Source: Alteromonadaceae bacterium M269 (GTDB taxonomy: Bacteria > Pseudomonadota > Gammaproteobacteria > Enterobacterales > Alteromonadaceae). Taken from it: DNA of 64,000 nt. The position numbers and the translations under genes were made by a program. The notes below the pieces were generated by a model. It saw only the letters and a list, made by a program, of their open reading frames with translations. It did no database searches and was not told the origin of the DNA. This document shows, piece by piece, positions 25,684-32,632 of the stretch (the stretch's first letter is position 1; each line of letters starts with the position of its first letter). The stretch spans positions 434,001 through 498,000 of the forward strand of contig SMNZ01000002.1 of the NCBI GenBank assembly GCA_004353515.1, written 5' to 3'.

Positions 25684-26508
25684 CTATTGTCTACTTAGCC
25701 TGACATTGCCCCAGAATGGCTCAAAATTACTTCTAAAAGGGTTAATGTCTAATCCACCTCTACGAGTATAGCGGGCATATACGGTCAGCTTTTGAGGCGC
25801 ACAAAAATACATAATATCGGTGAAAATACGTTCTACGCATTGCTCATGGAATTCATTGTGTTGCCTAAATGATATAAGGTACTTCAATAAGCCTTCATGA
25901 TTGATCTGCTTGCCTTGATAGCGAATAGCAACACTCGCCCAGTCGGGTTGATTCGTGATTAAACAATTTGATTTCAGTAGATGACTCGTCACCGTCTCGC
26001 TTACTTCCTTTGATTCAGTCGTTAATGTTTTAACGTTCAAATCGTAGTCGGAAACCGAAATATCTAAGTCGTCGATGTTTGTTCCGTCAAAAGCCCTGGT
26101 ATCGAAAGTAGGTGCTTCGAGGCCATAAAGTTCGACCTTAACGTTTTCACCAGCGCAGTTCGATAAATCTGAAGTCAGGCGCTGCTTTACCTCGTCGATA
26201 CTTTCTATGCGTGTTTGATTAAAACTGTTCAGGTATAGCTTGAACGATTTTGACTCGACGAGATTGGGAGATGTGACGGGAATTTCGCATGTCATGATTG
26301 CTACTTGCGGCTTTCCTTTAGTATTTAGCCACGACAACTCATAACCCGTCCATAAGTCTCCACCTGAGAAGGGGAGTTCATCATCTGATATTTTAAGATC
26401 AGAACGGCCAAGGCTTCTTGGAACTGGCTTGAGAAGCTCAGGTGAGTATTCGGAGGTATAGGTTGATGTTTTTCCTAATGGGATATCATTTAAGATGTTT
26501 GATGTCAT
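25684..26508 (-). CDS. queF: NADPH-dependent 7-cyano-7-deazaguanine reductase QueF
   Basis: Protein of 274 aa, the long type-II QueF (E. coli 282). Catalytic Cys182 in [13 protein letters not shown] with the following conserved Asp189; [16 protein letters not shown] and [19 protein letters not shown] are strong family signatures. It reduces preQ0 to preQ1 in queuosine biosynthesis. ATG 26508 is preferred since the protein then starts [13 protein letters not shown]; the frame extends to a GTG at 26535. Divergent from syd, the same pairing as in E. coli. Confidence 0.96.
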   Translation of the reverse strand: MTSNILNDIPLGKTSTYTSEYSPELLKPVPRSLGRSDLKISDDELPFSGGDLWTGYELSWLNTKGKPQVAIMTCEIPVTSPNLVESKSFKLYLNSFNQTRIESIDEVKQRLTSDLSNCAGENVKVELYGLEAPTFDTRAFDGTNIDDLDISVSDYDLNVKTLTTESKEVSETVTSHLLKSNCLITNQPDWASVAIRYQGKQINHEGLLKYLISFRQHNEFHEQCVERIFTDIMYFCAPQKLTVYARYTRRGGLDINPFRSNFEPFWGNVRLSRQ

Positions 26509-26534
26509 AAGTGCTACTAAATGAAAAATGTCCA

Positions 26535-26547
26535 CGATATTATATCG
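26535..26547. repeat. Palindrome in the queF-syd divergent gap
   Basis: CGATAT T ATATCG forms a 13-base palindrome in the 70-base divergent promoter region. It could be a shared operator, or just AT-rich -10 sequence. Confidence 0.3.
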
Positions 26548-26578
26548 GATATTTTACTTCTATTGTCGTATTCATCCT

Positions 26579-27142
26579 ATGTATTCACTTGAAACTCATA
26601 TTGATAATTTTATTACTTCTTATGTAAAAGCTCATGGCGAGTTGCAAGTTCCGCTTCAGACTGAATATATCGTTGAAGCTCCATCTGAATGCTGTGTTGG
26701 AGAAATCTTAAGTCGAGATGGGGAATTTGCTACGACAGTATGGCAACCCGTTAAACAAGATACTCCCTTATCTTTTTCAAATGTAGAAGATTCCCTTGAT
26801 ATTGCGCTTGATGAGCAATTCAAAGTCCTTTTTTCCAGATACTGGAGCGATAACCTTAATGCCAAGTCAGAAAGAGGAAAGTTGCAAATACTGCAAGTGT
26901 GGAATGAGGATGATGGAAAACGCCTACAAAGCAATTTGATTGCTCATATTTTAATGAAAAGGCAATTGAAGCAAGAAGAAACCTTATTTTTTGCGTTAAC
27001 CGATGAAGAAGACTTTACGTTGTCTATTTTAAATAGGACAGGTGAGGTTGTCTTAGAACAAGTAGGTTGTGAGCCTAAAGAAGTCATAGCGCCTAGCCTG
27101 TCTGAGTTTTTGTTGACGCTAACCCCTTGGGTTATTGAGTAA
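26579..27142 (+). CDS. syd: SecY-interacting protein Syd
   Basis: Protein of 187 aa aligning with E. coli Syd (181) by eye: LQILQVWNEDDGKRLQSNLIAHILMKRQLK matches its QTWSEDDFRRVQENLIGHL block, and the ends SLSEFLLTLTPWVIE and NLAEFLNQLKPLL also agree. Syd binds SecY at the inner membrane and can affect assembly of faulty translocons. I choose ATG 26579 (MYSLETHID); the upstream frame from 26528 lies in the queF-syd promoter region. Its 3' end overlaps the convergent KfrA-like gene by 24 bases. Confidence 0.9.
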   Translation: MYSLETHIDNFITSYVKAHGELQVPLQTEYIVEAPSECCVGEILSRDGEFATTVWQPVKQDTPLSFSNVEDSLDIALDEQFKVLFSRYWSDNLNAKSERGKLQILQVWNEDDGKRLQSNLIAHILMKRQLKQEETLFFALTDEEDFTLSILNRTGEVVLEQVGCEPKEVIAPSLSEFLLTLTPWVIE

Positions 27143-27415
27143 CGATTTTAATTGGTTCTTCAACTCGAACACCTCAGCTTCGAGTTGCTCTACTCGCTCC
27201 TCTAGTGATTGACTAGGTGAAGGATTTATCTCTGGCGTAGTTTGTATTCCATCCTGTGATTGAAGGTTATCTTTCCAATGCTTCAGCACTTCGATAACTT
27301 CTCTCACAGCTAATTTTTTTGTGGCTCTACTACGCACTAAACCAACAGAAGGTGTTTTACCATCGCTCCTTAGCTCTCGACATAGTTGCTCAATATATTG
27401 AGTGTTGTTGCTCAT
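27119..27415 (-). CDS. Small KfrA-N-like DNA-binding, coiled-coil protein
   Basis: Protein of 98 aa from ATG 27415. The N-terminal half (YIEQLCRELRSDGKTPSVGLVRSRATKKLAVREVIEVLKHWKDN) resembles the KfrA N-terminal helical domain, which binds DNA; the C-terminal part after a Pro/Ser linker is a short coiled coil (LEERVEQLEAEVFELKNQLKSLL). A TTG at 27475 gives a longer version. No strong ribosome site is visible. A DNA-binding or regulatory role is inferred from weak similarity only. Convergent and overlapping with syd. Confidence 0.6.
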   Translation of the reverse strand: MSNNTQYIEQLCRELRSDGKTPSVGLVRSRATKKLAVREVIEVLKHWKDNLQSQDGIQTTPEINPSPSQSLEERVEQLEAEVFELKNQLKSLLNNPRG

Positions 27416-27576
27416 TCGTTGTGTGGATAAGGCTAATTTATGTTGTTTTTTATCATGAGGTGGTTGTTTTAGCAATTACTCAATATATAAAACTTTTAAA
27501 AATCAACGGCTTGCTTGGTGGCACTCTTCTTGCTTTAACTGCATGGAATTTTAGTCGCAATATTTAGGAATATAAG

Positions 27577-27948
27577 ATGAATAAAAAATCACTAACATTA
27601 ATCGGGGCTCTAACTGTTGGATTATTACTTAATGGATGTGTGATATCGGTTGATGGTGATGGCTATGATAATGATAGAGATAATTGGGAATCTCGCGAAT
27701 ATAACAATCGCAAGAAGTTATCGAATCTGCGTGCCGATATGGGATTAGCTGAAGTAACTAGCTATATGGGGATCCCGGATTTTAATGAGCTTTATAATAA
27801 AGGTGATGATAGTTACCAAGTCTTATTCTACAGAACAAATCGCCGTTCTGGTGATGGTGTTACAACTAAAGATGAATGCACTCCTTTGATAATTAAGAAC
27901 GGAAAGCTATCCAGTTGGGGAGATACGGCCTACAGAGAGCTTCTGTAA
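27577..27948 (+). CDS. DUF3192 family lipoprotein
   Basis: Protein of 123 aa with a lipobox (LLLNGC, Cys21), an acidic Asp/Tyr-rich linker, then the DUF3192 domain: LRADMGLAEVTSYMGIPDF and YQVLFYRT..GDGVTTKDECTPLIIKNGKLSSWGD. It is a paralogue of the membrane-anchored protein at 22054-22416. AGGAA precedes ATG 27577. Predicted outer-membrane lipoprotein of unknown function with a probable BamE-like fold. Confidence 0.8.
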   Translation: MNKKSLTLIGALTVGLLLNGCVISVDGDGYDNDRDNWESREYNNRKKLSNLRADMGLAEVTSYMGIPDFNELYNKGDDSYQVLFYRTNRRSGDGVTTKDECTPLIIKNGKLSSWGDTAYRELL

Positions 27949-27987
27949 CCTCTAATATTCACTCTTAAATCATAATGAAATAGTTGT

Positions 27988-28021
27988 ACTTCTTACTGTG
28001 TAAACATACGAAGTAAGGAGT
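27988..28021 (+). terminator. Weak hairpin after the DUF3192 lipoprotein gene
   Basis: ACTTCTTAC (27988-27996) pairs with GTAAGGAGT (28013-28021) with one G-U pair; no T-run follows. A possible 3'-end hairpin. Confidence 0.25.
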
Positions 28022-28125
28022 GCAGCTTATTGCTTCTAATTTTTGATAACAAACTGTTAACAAATTTACTGGTGTCAGGTAGAGTGTTGCTTAATAACTA
28101 AGCACCAATAGATTATATAAATTCC

Positions 28126-28761
28126 ATGCAAGTAGCTCCTCAAGACGTTTCTGAGCAAATCAAAGCTGTTTACTTAGCGGCGGAAGATTTAAAAGTCGCA
28201 GCATCAATCCTTTACCAAGCTTATCATGACGACCCTTTATTCTTAGATATATTCCAAAGTGAGAAAGAGGGATACGAAGAAAGACTACGGGCGGCAATTC
28301 GTGAAGAGTTGAATGCCTTTTGGCTGGCGAAACAGCCCATGGTGGGATTATTTGATGGGGAGCGACTGTTAGCAGTTGCATGCCTTATTATGCCAAATAC
28401 AGGAATTGGCCCTAATAGATTTTGGCATTGGCGTTTAAAGATGTTGTTAACAGCTGGTTTTTTTAGCACTAAACAACTAGTCGATAAAGAAACTCGGGTT
28501 AAAGAGAATATCCCTGCCAAAAACTATCATATGCTTTCTTTTATTGGCGTACATCCTGATCATCAGCATCGTGGGTTAGGGCATATGCTTATGAGTGCTG
28601 TTGATAGCTTGTTACTTGAAGACGAAAGTAGTGAAGGGGTTGGAGTATTTGTCACCCTTCCTAAATGCTTGAGCTTTTTCGATGATGGCAATTACGATAT
28701 GGTGAAACCCTTAGAGGTTGGTCGCATTACTGGGCATCTTATGTTTAGGGAACGCCCTTAA
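28126..28761 (+). CDS. GNAT-family N-acetyltransferase
   Basis: Protein of 211 aa with the GNAT acetyl-CoA loop MLSFIGVHPDHQHRGLGHML (V-x-P-x-x-x-x-x-G-x-G) near residue 135-155 and a late FFDDGNYDMV segment. The N-terminus (AAEDLKVAASILYQAYHDDPLF) is typical of this subgroup. Substrate unknown. ATG 28126 has no Shine-Dalgarno sequence; a TATATA-like -10 element lies only about 6-11 bases upstream, so the mRNA may be leaderless. Located between the DUF3192 lipoprotein and csrB. Confidence 0.8.
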   Translation: MQVAPQDVSEQIKAVYLAAEDLKVAASILYQAYHDDPLFLDIFQSEKEGYEERLRAAIREELNAFWLAKQPMVGLFDGERLLAVACLIMPNTGIGPNRFWHWRLKMLLTAGFFSTKQLVDKETRVKENIPAKNYHMLSFIGVHPDHQHRGLGHMLMSAVDSLLLEDESSEGVGVFVTLPKCLSFFDDGNYDMVKPLEVGRITGHLMFRERP

Positions 28762-29028
28762 GCTTTCAATATTGTTGTTATAACTTTCTTTTAAATTTAA
28801 CCAGTTACACTCTATATAAGGAGTGGGTTTAAATTTTTGCCGCTTCCGGTGAATTTTTATTGGCAATACTAGGTCTCTTACATCGGGCTTCGCTCGAAAA
28901 ACTGCCTTGTTTGTTCTAAGATTATATTTAGGTATCTTTATTTACCTCTGAAAGTTGCTCTTTTACTCCTCCCATAGCCTTAAATATTTCCCCTAGTATT
29001 ATTGATGTAGGACATTTGCTCATTTCTT
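28762..29028. other. Non-coding region between GNAT gene and csrB promoter
   Basis: No credible gene. An inverted repeat around CACTC (28808-28812) and GAGTG (28821-28825), flanked by AAATTTAACC and GGTTTAAATTT, could end the GNAT transcript. Half-sites resembling the GacA box are present (CTTACA at 28877-28882; TGTAGGACATTT at 29006-29017). Otherwise AT-rich sequence with no other structure I can support. Confidence 0.4.
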
Positions 29029-29046
29029 TGTAAGACATTTCGTACA
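29029..29046. promoter_or_regulatory. GacA/UvrY-type palindrome upstream of csrB
   Basis: TGTAAG-ACATTT-CGTACA fits the GacA/UvrY consensus TGTAAG-N6-CTTACA with one mismatch. It lies about 170-190 bases upstream of the inferred csrB start, the distance range known for UvrY sites at csrB. A half-site TGTAAG follows at 29051. The match is seen in the sequence; binding is inference. Confidence 0.6.
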
Positions 29047-29202
29047 TTGATGTAAGTTATTTCATCTAATTTCGTTATCCAGTTACCTACATATTTTCAC
29101 ACTCCTTTGATTTATAACGAATTTCTCACAGGGGCTTTGCGACGCTTTTCATTTCCTTGGTTGGTTGCCCTTTTTTTGACCAGAAAAATTTTTGAACTAG
29201 CG

Positions 29203-29216
29203 TATCTTTATACCTG
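29203..29216 (+). promoter_or_regulatory. Possible csrB promoter -10 region
   Basis: TATCTTTATACC (29203-29214) offers a -10 (TTTATA or TATACC) just before the GGA-rich RNA, whose first bases GTCACAAGGA resemble the E. coli csrB 5' end. No good -35 stands at 17 bases, as expected for an activator-dependent promoter. The exact start is uncertain. Confidence 0.4.
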
Positions 29217-29690
29217 TCACAAGGAAACACGGCGGGTCGGGAAGACTCATCAAAAGCATAGGACAAGTACTGATTTGTACTTTGGAACACTTAAGGATTG
29301 AGCAATCATAGATAGGATATGATTGAAAGGAAGCAAAAAAGGATTACGTTTTGGAAGAACGCCTTGCGCATGAAGTGCAAGATTAAAATGGACAATACGG
29401 ATAATTAGGACAACTTCAGGACGAAGAATATCGTTAAAACGGAAGCGATCGAAAGGATGATGGACGGGTTTGAGCTCAGGAGTGAGCGCCTTATTCAGGA
29501 AGTTTAAGAAGATTTATGTAATGGATGTTTTTTAAGGGATATATAAGCGCTATAAAAAGGACATAGAGCTAAAGGATGACGGACAGGACACATTTACTAA
29601 TGCCTTATATAGGAAGTATAAGACCTAGGGAAAGTGAAATGGATTTATTTACAATGTTTAAAGGCGCATGTTCTGCGCCTTTAATGTTTC
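29217..29690 (+). ncRNA. csrB: CsrB-family CsrA-titrating small RNA
   Basis: About 470 bases without a convincing reading frame, rich in GGA: I count 27 GGA triplets, 15 as AGGA, where about 8 are expected by composition. Several lie in hairpin loops: CAATCAT/ATGATTG (29303-29325), CTTC/GAAG (29414-29426), GCTC/GAGC (29474-29487), CTAT/ATAG (29550-29566), CTTATA/TATAAG (29604-29622). An intrinsic terminator ends it. CsrB RNAs bind many CsrA dimers through such loops and relieve CsrA repression. Location supports this: in E. coli csrB lies between syd and yqcC-truC-yqcA, and here syd and truC-flavodoxin flank it. A GacA box lies upstream. The 5' end is approximate. Confidence 0.85.
29658..29690 (+). 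terminator. Intrinsic terminator of csrB
   Basis: TTAAAGGCGCA (29658-29668) pairs perfectly with TGCGCCTTTAA (29674-29684), loop TGTTC, followed by TGTTTC. It closes the GGA-rich transcript before the convergent DUF3301 gene. Confidence 0.85.
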
Positions 29691-29718
29691 TGCAAGGATT
29701 GAAATATATATCTGGATG

Positions 29719-30024
29719 TTAATTAATCCGATACGCTGGCATATCAGTACTTGCTACGTGTAACCCTTCCATAACTAATGTCCCCGTATAGGCATCTTCT
29801 CCATTTGAAGAAAATTCAACGCAAAAAACACAACGCCAATCTAAGCGACCTTTTACTGTAGTTAGTCGTGTTTTATGTCTGGCAACAGAAATAAATTGAA
29901 GATCATTGTCTTCACAGTATTGATTAAGGTGACTTTTAGCTTTTTCTGCAATTTCCCTGATACGCCAAAATTGGAATATCACAGTAATCAAAATAACACT
30001 AACTAAGATATCTCCTAAGGTCAT
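29719..30024 (-). CDS. DUF3301 family membrane-anchored protein
   Basis: Protein of 101 aa with an N-terminal membrane segment (GDILVSVILITVIFQFW), then IREIAEKAKSHLNQYCEDNDLQFISVARHKTRL and a beta-rich C-terminus ending LVMEGLHVASTDMPAYR, as in DUF3301. Start at ATG 30024 overlaps the DUF3549 stop (ATGA), so the pair is translationally coupled. Function unknown. DUF3549-DUF3301 pairs beside truC are found in other marine gammaproteobacteria. Confidence 0.8.
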   Translation of the reverse strand: MTLGDILVSVILITVIFQFWRIREIAEKAKSHLNQYCEDNDLQFISVARHKTRLTTVKGRLDWRCVFCVEFSSNGEDAYTGTLVMEGLHVASTDMPAYRIN

Positions 30025-31043
30025 GTTGAAAGTTCCTTTCTTAGTTGTTTGAAACAAGTATCTAAAAGTGCACTTGATGAGGATTTTCGCAGGACTTCGA
30101 GCATGAGCTTACGCATTTCCGGTATTCCCACGAGATCTTGATATAAGCCTGTGCAAACATCTGGACTAACTGCAACCGCTGACTCTAACAATGAAGTTAC
30201 AGTTTCTGTTTTATCAAGCAACTGCCAATGCCGGCCAACAACAACTGAAAGTAGGTTTATATCTTTGGAGTCATTTCTATTGAGTAAGCCAAGTATGTAC
30301 TCTTTAACGACCTGGTATTGTTGGGACTGAGCCAGAGATCTCACCACTAATGCCTGTGTATTAATGTCCTTTTTATTTTCGTTTGCGAGCTCTAAAAGCA
30401 CTTCTACTAAATCTATCGGTAAAGAGTAATGTTCAAAAGAAGCAAAAAAAGCGTTTTGAACAGGTGCTGGTAGAGATTTTATTGCATTAATCAAAGTTTT
30501 TTCATTGTCACCTTCTGTCATATTAGCGCAAAAATCAGCAATGCCTTGTAAGGCTAATGTTTGCCAATTGATGACTTTAGGTGCAGATAGGTAGCTCTTG
30601 GTTTCTTGATAGAAATTTGACGGGGGTAGTTGGAGCTGGCTTTTCGTTAATGCATTGAAATCTGCCAGTGCTTGTTGATTAGGAGTAAAGTTATAAGGGT
30701 TTTCAACCTTAGATAGAGTATCCGACTGGTTTGAACTCGTATTAGCTAAAGCTTCTACAACAAGGTTGAGGAAGTGGTCTCGAGGTCCACTGATAAGGTG
30801 ACTAAACTCGTCAACGGGCAGCTTTAGAAACCAAATGTAGTGCTCATGTGATAAATTCTTGTTCCAGAACAAAATACCTATCCAAGCGTGACTCTGTCTC
30901 GGGTAAGGGTAGGGGATTGCGCCATTCTCAATATCAAGAAATAATTGATCCGGTAAATAGCGAATGCCTCGGCCCATATCGTAAACGCGATATTCAGTAC
31001 CTGCTTGAAGTAGGAATTCACTTAGAGTGGAAATAGTGGTCAT
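30021..31043 (-). CDS. DUF3549 family protein
   Basis: Protein of 340 aa. The first 90 residues (TLSEFLLQAGTEYRVYDMGRGIRYLP, then YPYPRQSHAWIGILFWNK..HYIWFLKLPVDE) are the recognisable DUF3549 block; the rest is a run of helices that looks like an alpha-solenoid or HEAT-like scaffold. No membrane segment or signal peptide. Function unknown to me. It is upstream of, and coupled with, the DUF3301 gene and divergent from truC. Confidence 0.8.
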   Translation of the reverse strand: MTTISTLSEFLLQAGTEYRVYDMGRGIRYLPDQLFLDIENGAIPYPYPRQSHAWIGILFWNKNLSHEHYIWFLKLPVDEFSHLISGPRDHFLNLVVEALANTSSNQSDTLSKVENPYNFTPNQQALADFNALTKSQLQLPPSNFYQETKSYLSAPKVINWQTLALQGIADFCANMTEGDNEKTLINAIKSLPAPVQNAFFASFEHYSLPIDLVEVLLELANENKKDINTQALVVRSLAQSQQYQVVKEYILGLLNRNDSKDINLLSVVVGRHWQLLDKTETVTSLLESAVAVSPDVCTGLYQDLVGIPEMRKLMLEVLRKSSSSALLDTCFKQLRKELST

Positions 31044-31348
31044 GTTACTCTTATGTCTATGAAGTATTTTTATCTGTTATAACAAACAGATAAGTCGATG
31101 CTTTTTCAATGATACCCTAAAAGAATATAAAGGCATCGCTCGTTTCACTATTGATTATATCAACACGCTCTATATTTGTAGTGTGAGATAACTAGGGGCT
31201 GTTGTTCTTTGTTAAGGACTTTGGACTTAGATTGCTATACCTTCAAGTCCGTGCTTCGATCAATCAACCTTTATTTAGTACGAAATCTATACAGCAAAAA
31301 ACAACAGGCTCTAGGGCCCGCCGACTAACCATTAAACGGAGTAACTAA
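31044..31348. other. Divergent intergenic region between DUF3549 and truC
   Basis: A 305-base gap with the promoters of both flanking transcripts. It contains an inverted repeat TATCTGTT/AACAGATA (31071-31078 and 31085-31092) 28 bases upstream of the DUF3549 start, a possible operator. No reading frame, RNA or clear -35/-10 pair that I can defend. Confidence 0.35.
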
Positions 31349-32113
31349 TTGGAGTTAGAGATTCTTTATCAAGATGAGTATATCGTTGCCGTGAATAAAC
31401 CTCCTGGCTTACTGGTTCATCGCAGTATGATAGATAGAAATGAAACGCAGTTTGCTATGCAAATTGTTCGAGACCAGATAGGGCAGCTCGTATATACAGT
31501 GCACCGCCTGGACAAGCCAACAAGCGGTGTTCTTCTTTTCGCATTATCCAGCGATGTTGCACGCACTTTATCCGAAGCTTTTGCAAATAACACGATACAA
31601 AAGCAATATTTGGCTGTTGTTCGAGGGTATTGCCAGAAAGAGCTTGTTATTGATTATCCCCTTAAAGAGAAGTTGGACAAAATCGCGGATAAAAAGGCGA
31701 AGAAAGATAAAGATGCACAGCTGGCTGTTACTCATAGTGAATTAATTGACTGTTTCGAGTTACCTTATGCTGTGGGACGCTATTCCAGCGCTCGCGCTTC
31801 ACTACTTAAGCTGATGCCGAAGACGGGAAGGAAGCACCAATTGCGACGTCACATGGCACATATTCGGCACCCAATCTTTGGTGATACGACTCACGGTGAT
31901 GGTAAACAAAATCGGTTCATCAGAGAGGTTTTTGGCTTCAAAGGGCTTGCATTAACAGCGATTTCCCTTAGGCTAACACATCCTGTGAGTGGTGAATTGC
32001 TTGATATTCAAGCACCACTTGATCCCCGATTTTCCAGTTTATTAACATCATGGGGATGGCAACCCGAGCAATTTGAAGAATTACGGAGCAATATCGCGCA
32101 ATGGCAAATTTAA
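31349..32113 (+). CDS. truC: tRNA pseudouridine(65) synthase TruC
   Basis: RluA-family synthase of 254 aa: VAVNKPPGLLVHRS near residue 15 and catalytic VHRLDKPTSG with Asp55. It matches E. coli TruC closely at the start (LEILYQDE..VAVNKP). It makes pseudouridine 65 in tRNA-Ile and tRNA-Asp. TTG start at 31349 with GGAG about 8 bases upstream. The end overlaps the flavodoxin gene by 13 bases, as the pair is joined in E. coli (truC-yqcA). Confidence 0.94.
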   Translation: MELEILYQDEYIVAVNKPPGLLVHRSMIDRNETQFAMQIVRDQIGQLVYTVHRLDKPTSGVLLFALSSDVARTLSEAFANNTIQKQYLAVVRGYCQKELVIDYPLKEKLDKIADKKAKKDKDAQLAVTHSELIDCFELPYAVGRYSSARASLLKLMPKTGRKHQLRRHMAHIRHPIFGDTTHGDGKQNRFIREVFGFKGLALTAISLRLTHPVSGELLDIQAPLDPRFSSLLTSWGWQPEQFEELRSNIAQWQI

Positions 32114-32538
32114 GTATTTTTGTTGGGTCTGTATATGGCAATGCCCAACATGTCGCTGAAGAAGTTAAGAAACATGTGGAAGGTATGAGTCATACAGCAA
32201 CCATCGTTGATGACCCGACCGTTGATGATTTTAGGAATTCTGAGTTTCCTTTATTTATTACATCAACGACAGGACAGGGTGATTTACCGCCAAACCTTGA
32301 ATTCTTCTTCATGGATCTGCGTGATGCTTTCCCATTAATGGAGCAGAAACCTTTTGCCGTTGCAGCGCTGGGAGATAGTAGCTACGGCGACACTTATTGC
32401 GGAGCTGGTCGTCAGGTTTACGAACTATTAGAAGAGTTACAAGGTAAAGCTGTGGCACCTATGTTAGAGGTGGATGCAATAGAGACATTGGAACCCGAGA
32501 CGGAGGTTGTTTCTTGGGTGTCTAAAATTCTAAGTTAA
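32101..32538 (+). CDS. Flavodoxin YqcA/MioC family
   Basis: Short flavodoxin of 145 aa. The FMN phosphate loop is SVYGNAQHVAEE near residue 10, followed by TSTTGQGDLPPN near 58 and ALGDSSYGDTYCGAG near 92. It is an electron carrier; YqcA-type flavodoxins are encoded next to truC, which suggests a role linked to tRNA modification or iron-sulfur chemistry, unproven. Start ATG 32101 lies within truC, so translation is coupled. Confidence 0.88.
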   Translation: MANLSIFVGSVYGNAQHVAEEVKKHVEGMSHTATIVDDPTVDDFRNSEFPLFITSTTGQGDLPPNLEFFFMDLRDAFPLMEQKPFAVAALGDSSYGDTYCGAGRQVYELLEELQGKAVAPMLEVDAIETLEPETEVVSWVSKILS

Positions 32539-32551
32539 TAGATAGCCAGAA

Positions 32552-32586
32552 ATTAAGCTCCTTTTGATTTATCAGAGGAGCTTAAT
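32552..32586. terminator. Hairpin between convergent flavodoxin and glnD genes
   Basis: ATTAAGCTCC (32552-32561) pairs exactly with GGAGCTTAAT (32577-32586), with TGAT/ATCA pairing inside. No long T-run on the plus strand. Probably a shared terminator for the two convergent transcripts. Confidence 0.55.
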
Positions 32587-32632
32587 AGACAAATTGAGTT
32601 TTAGCTGTTTAGTTAGCTTAAGAATAATAGCT

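Noticed and set aside
29107-29301. 64-codon reading frame running into the csrB region
   Set aside because: No ribosome site, no recognisable domain, and it crosses the inferred csrB promoter and the GGA-rich RNA; better explained as chance.
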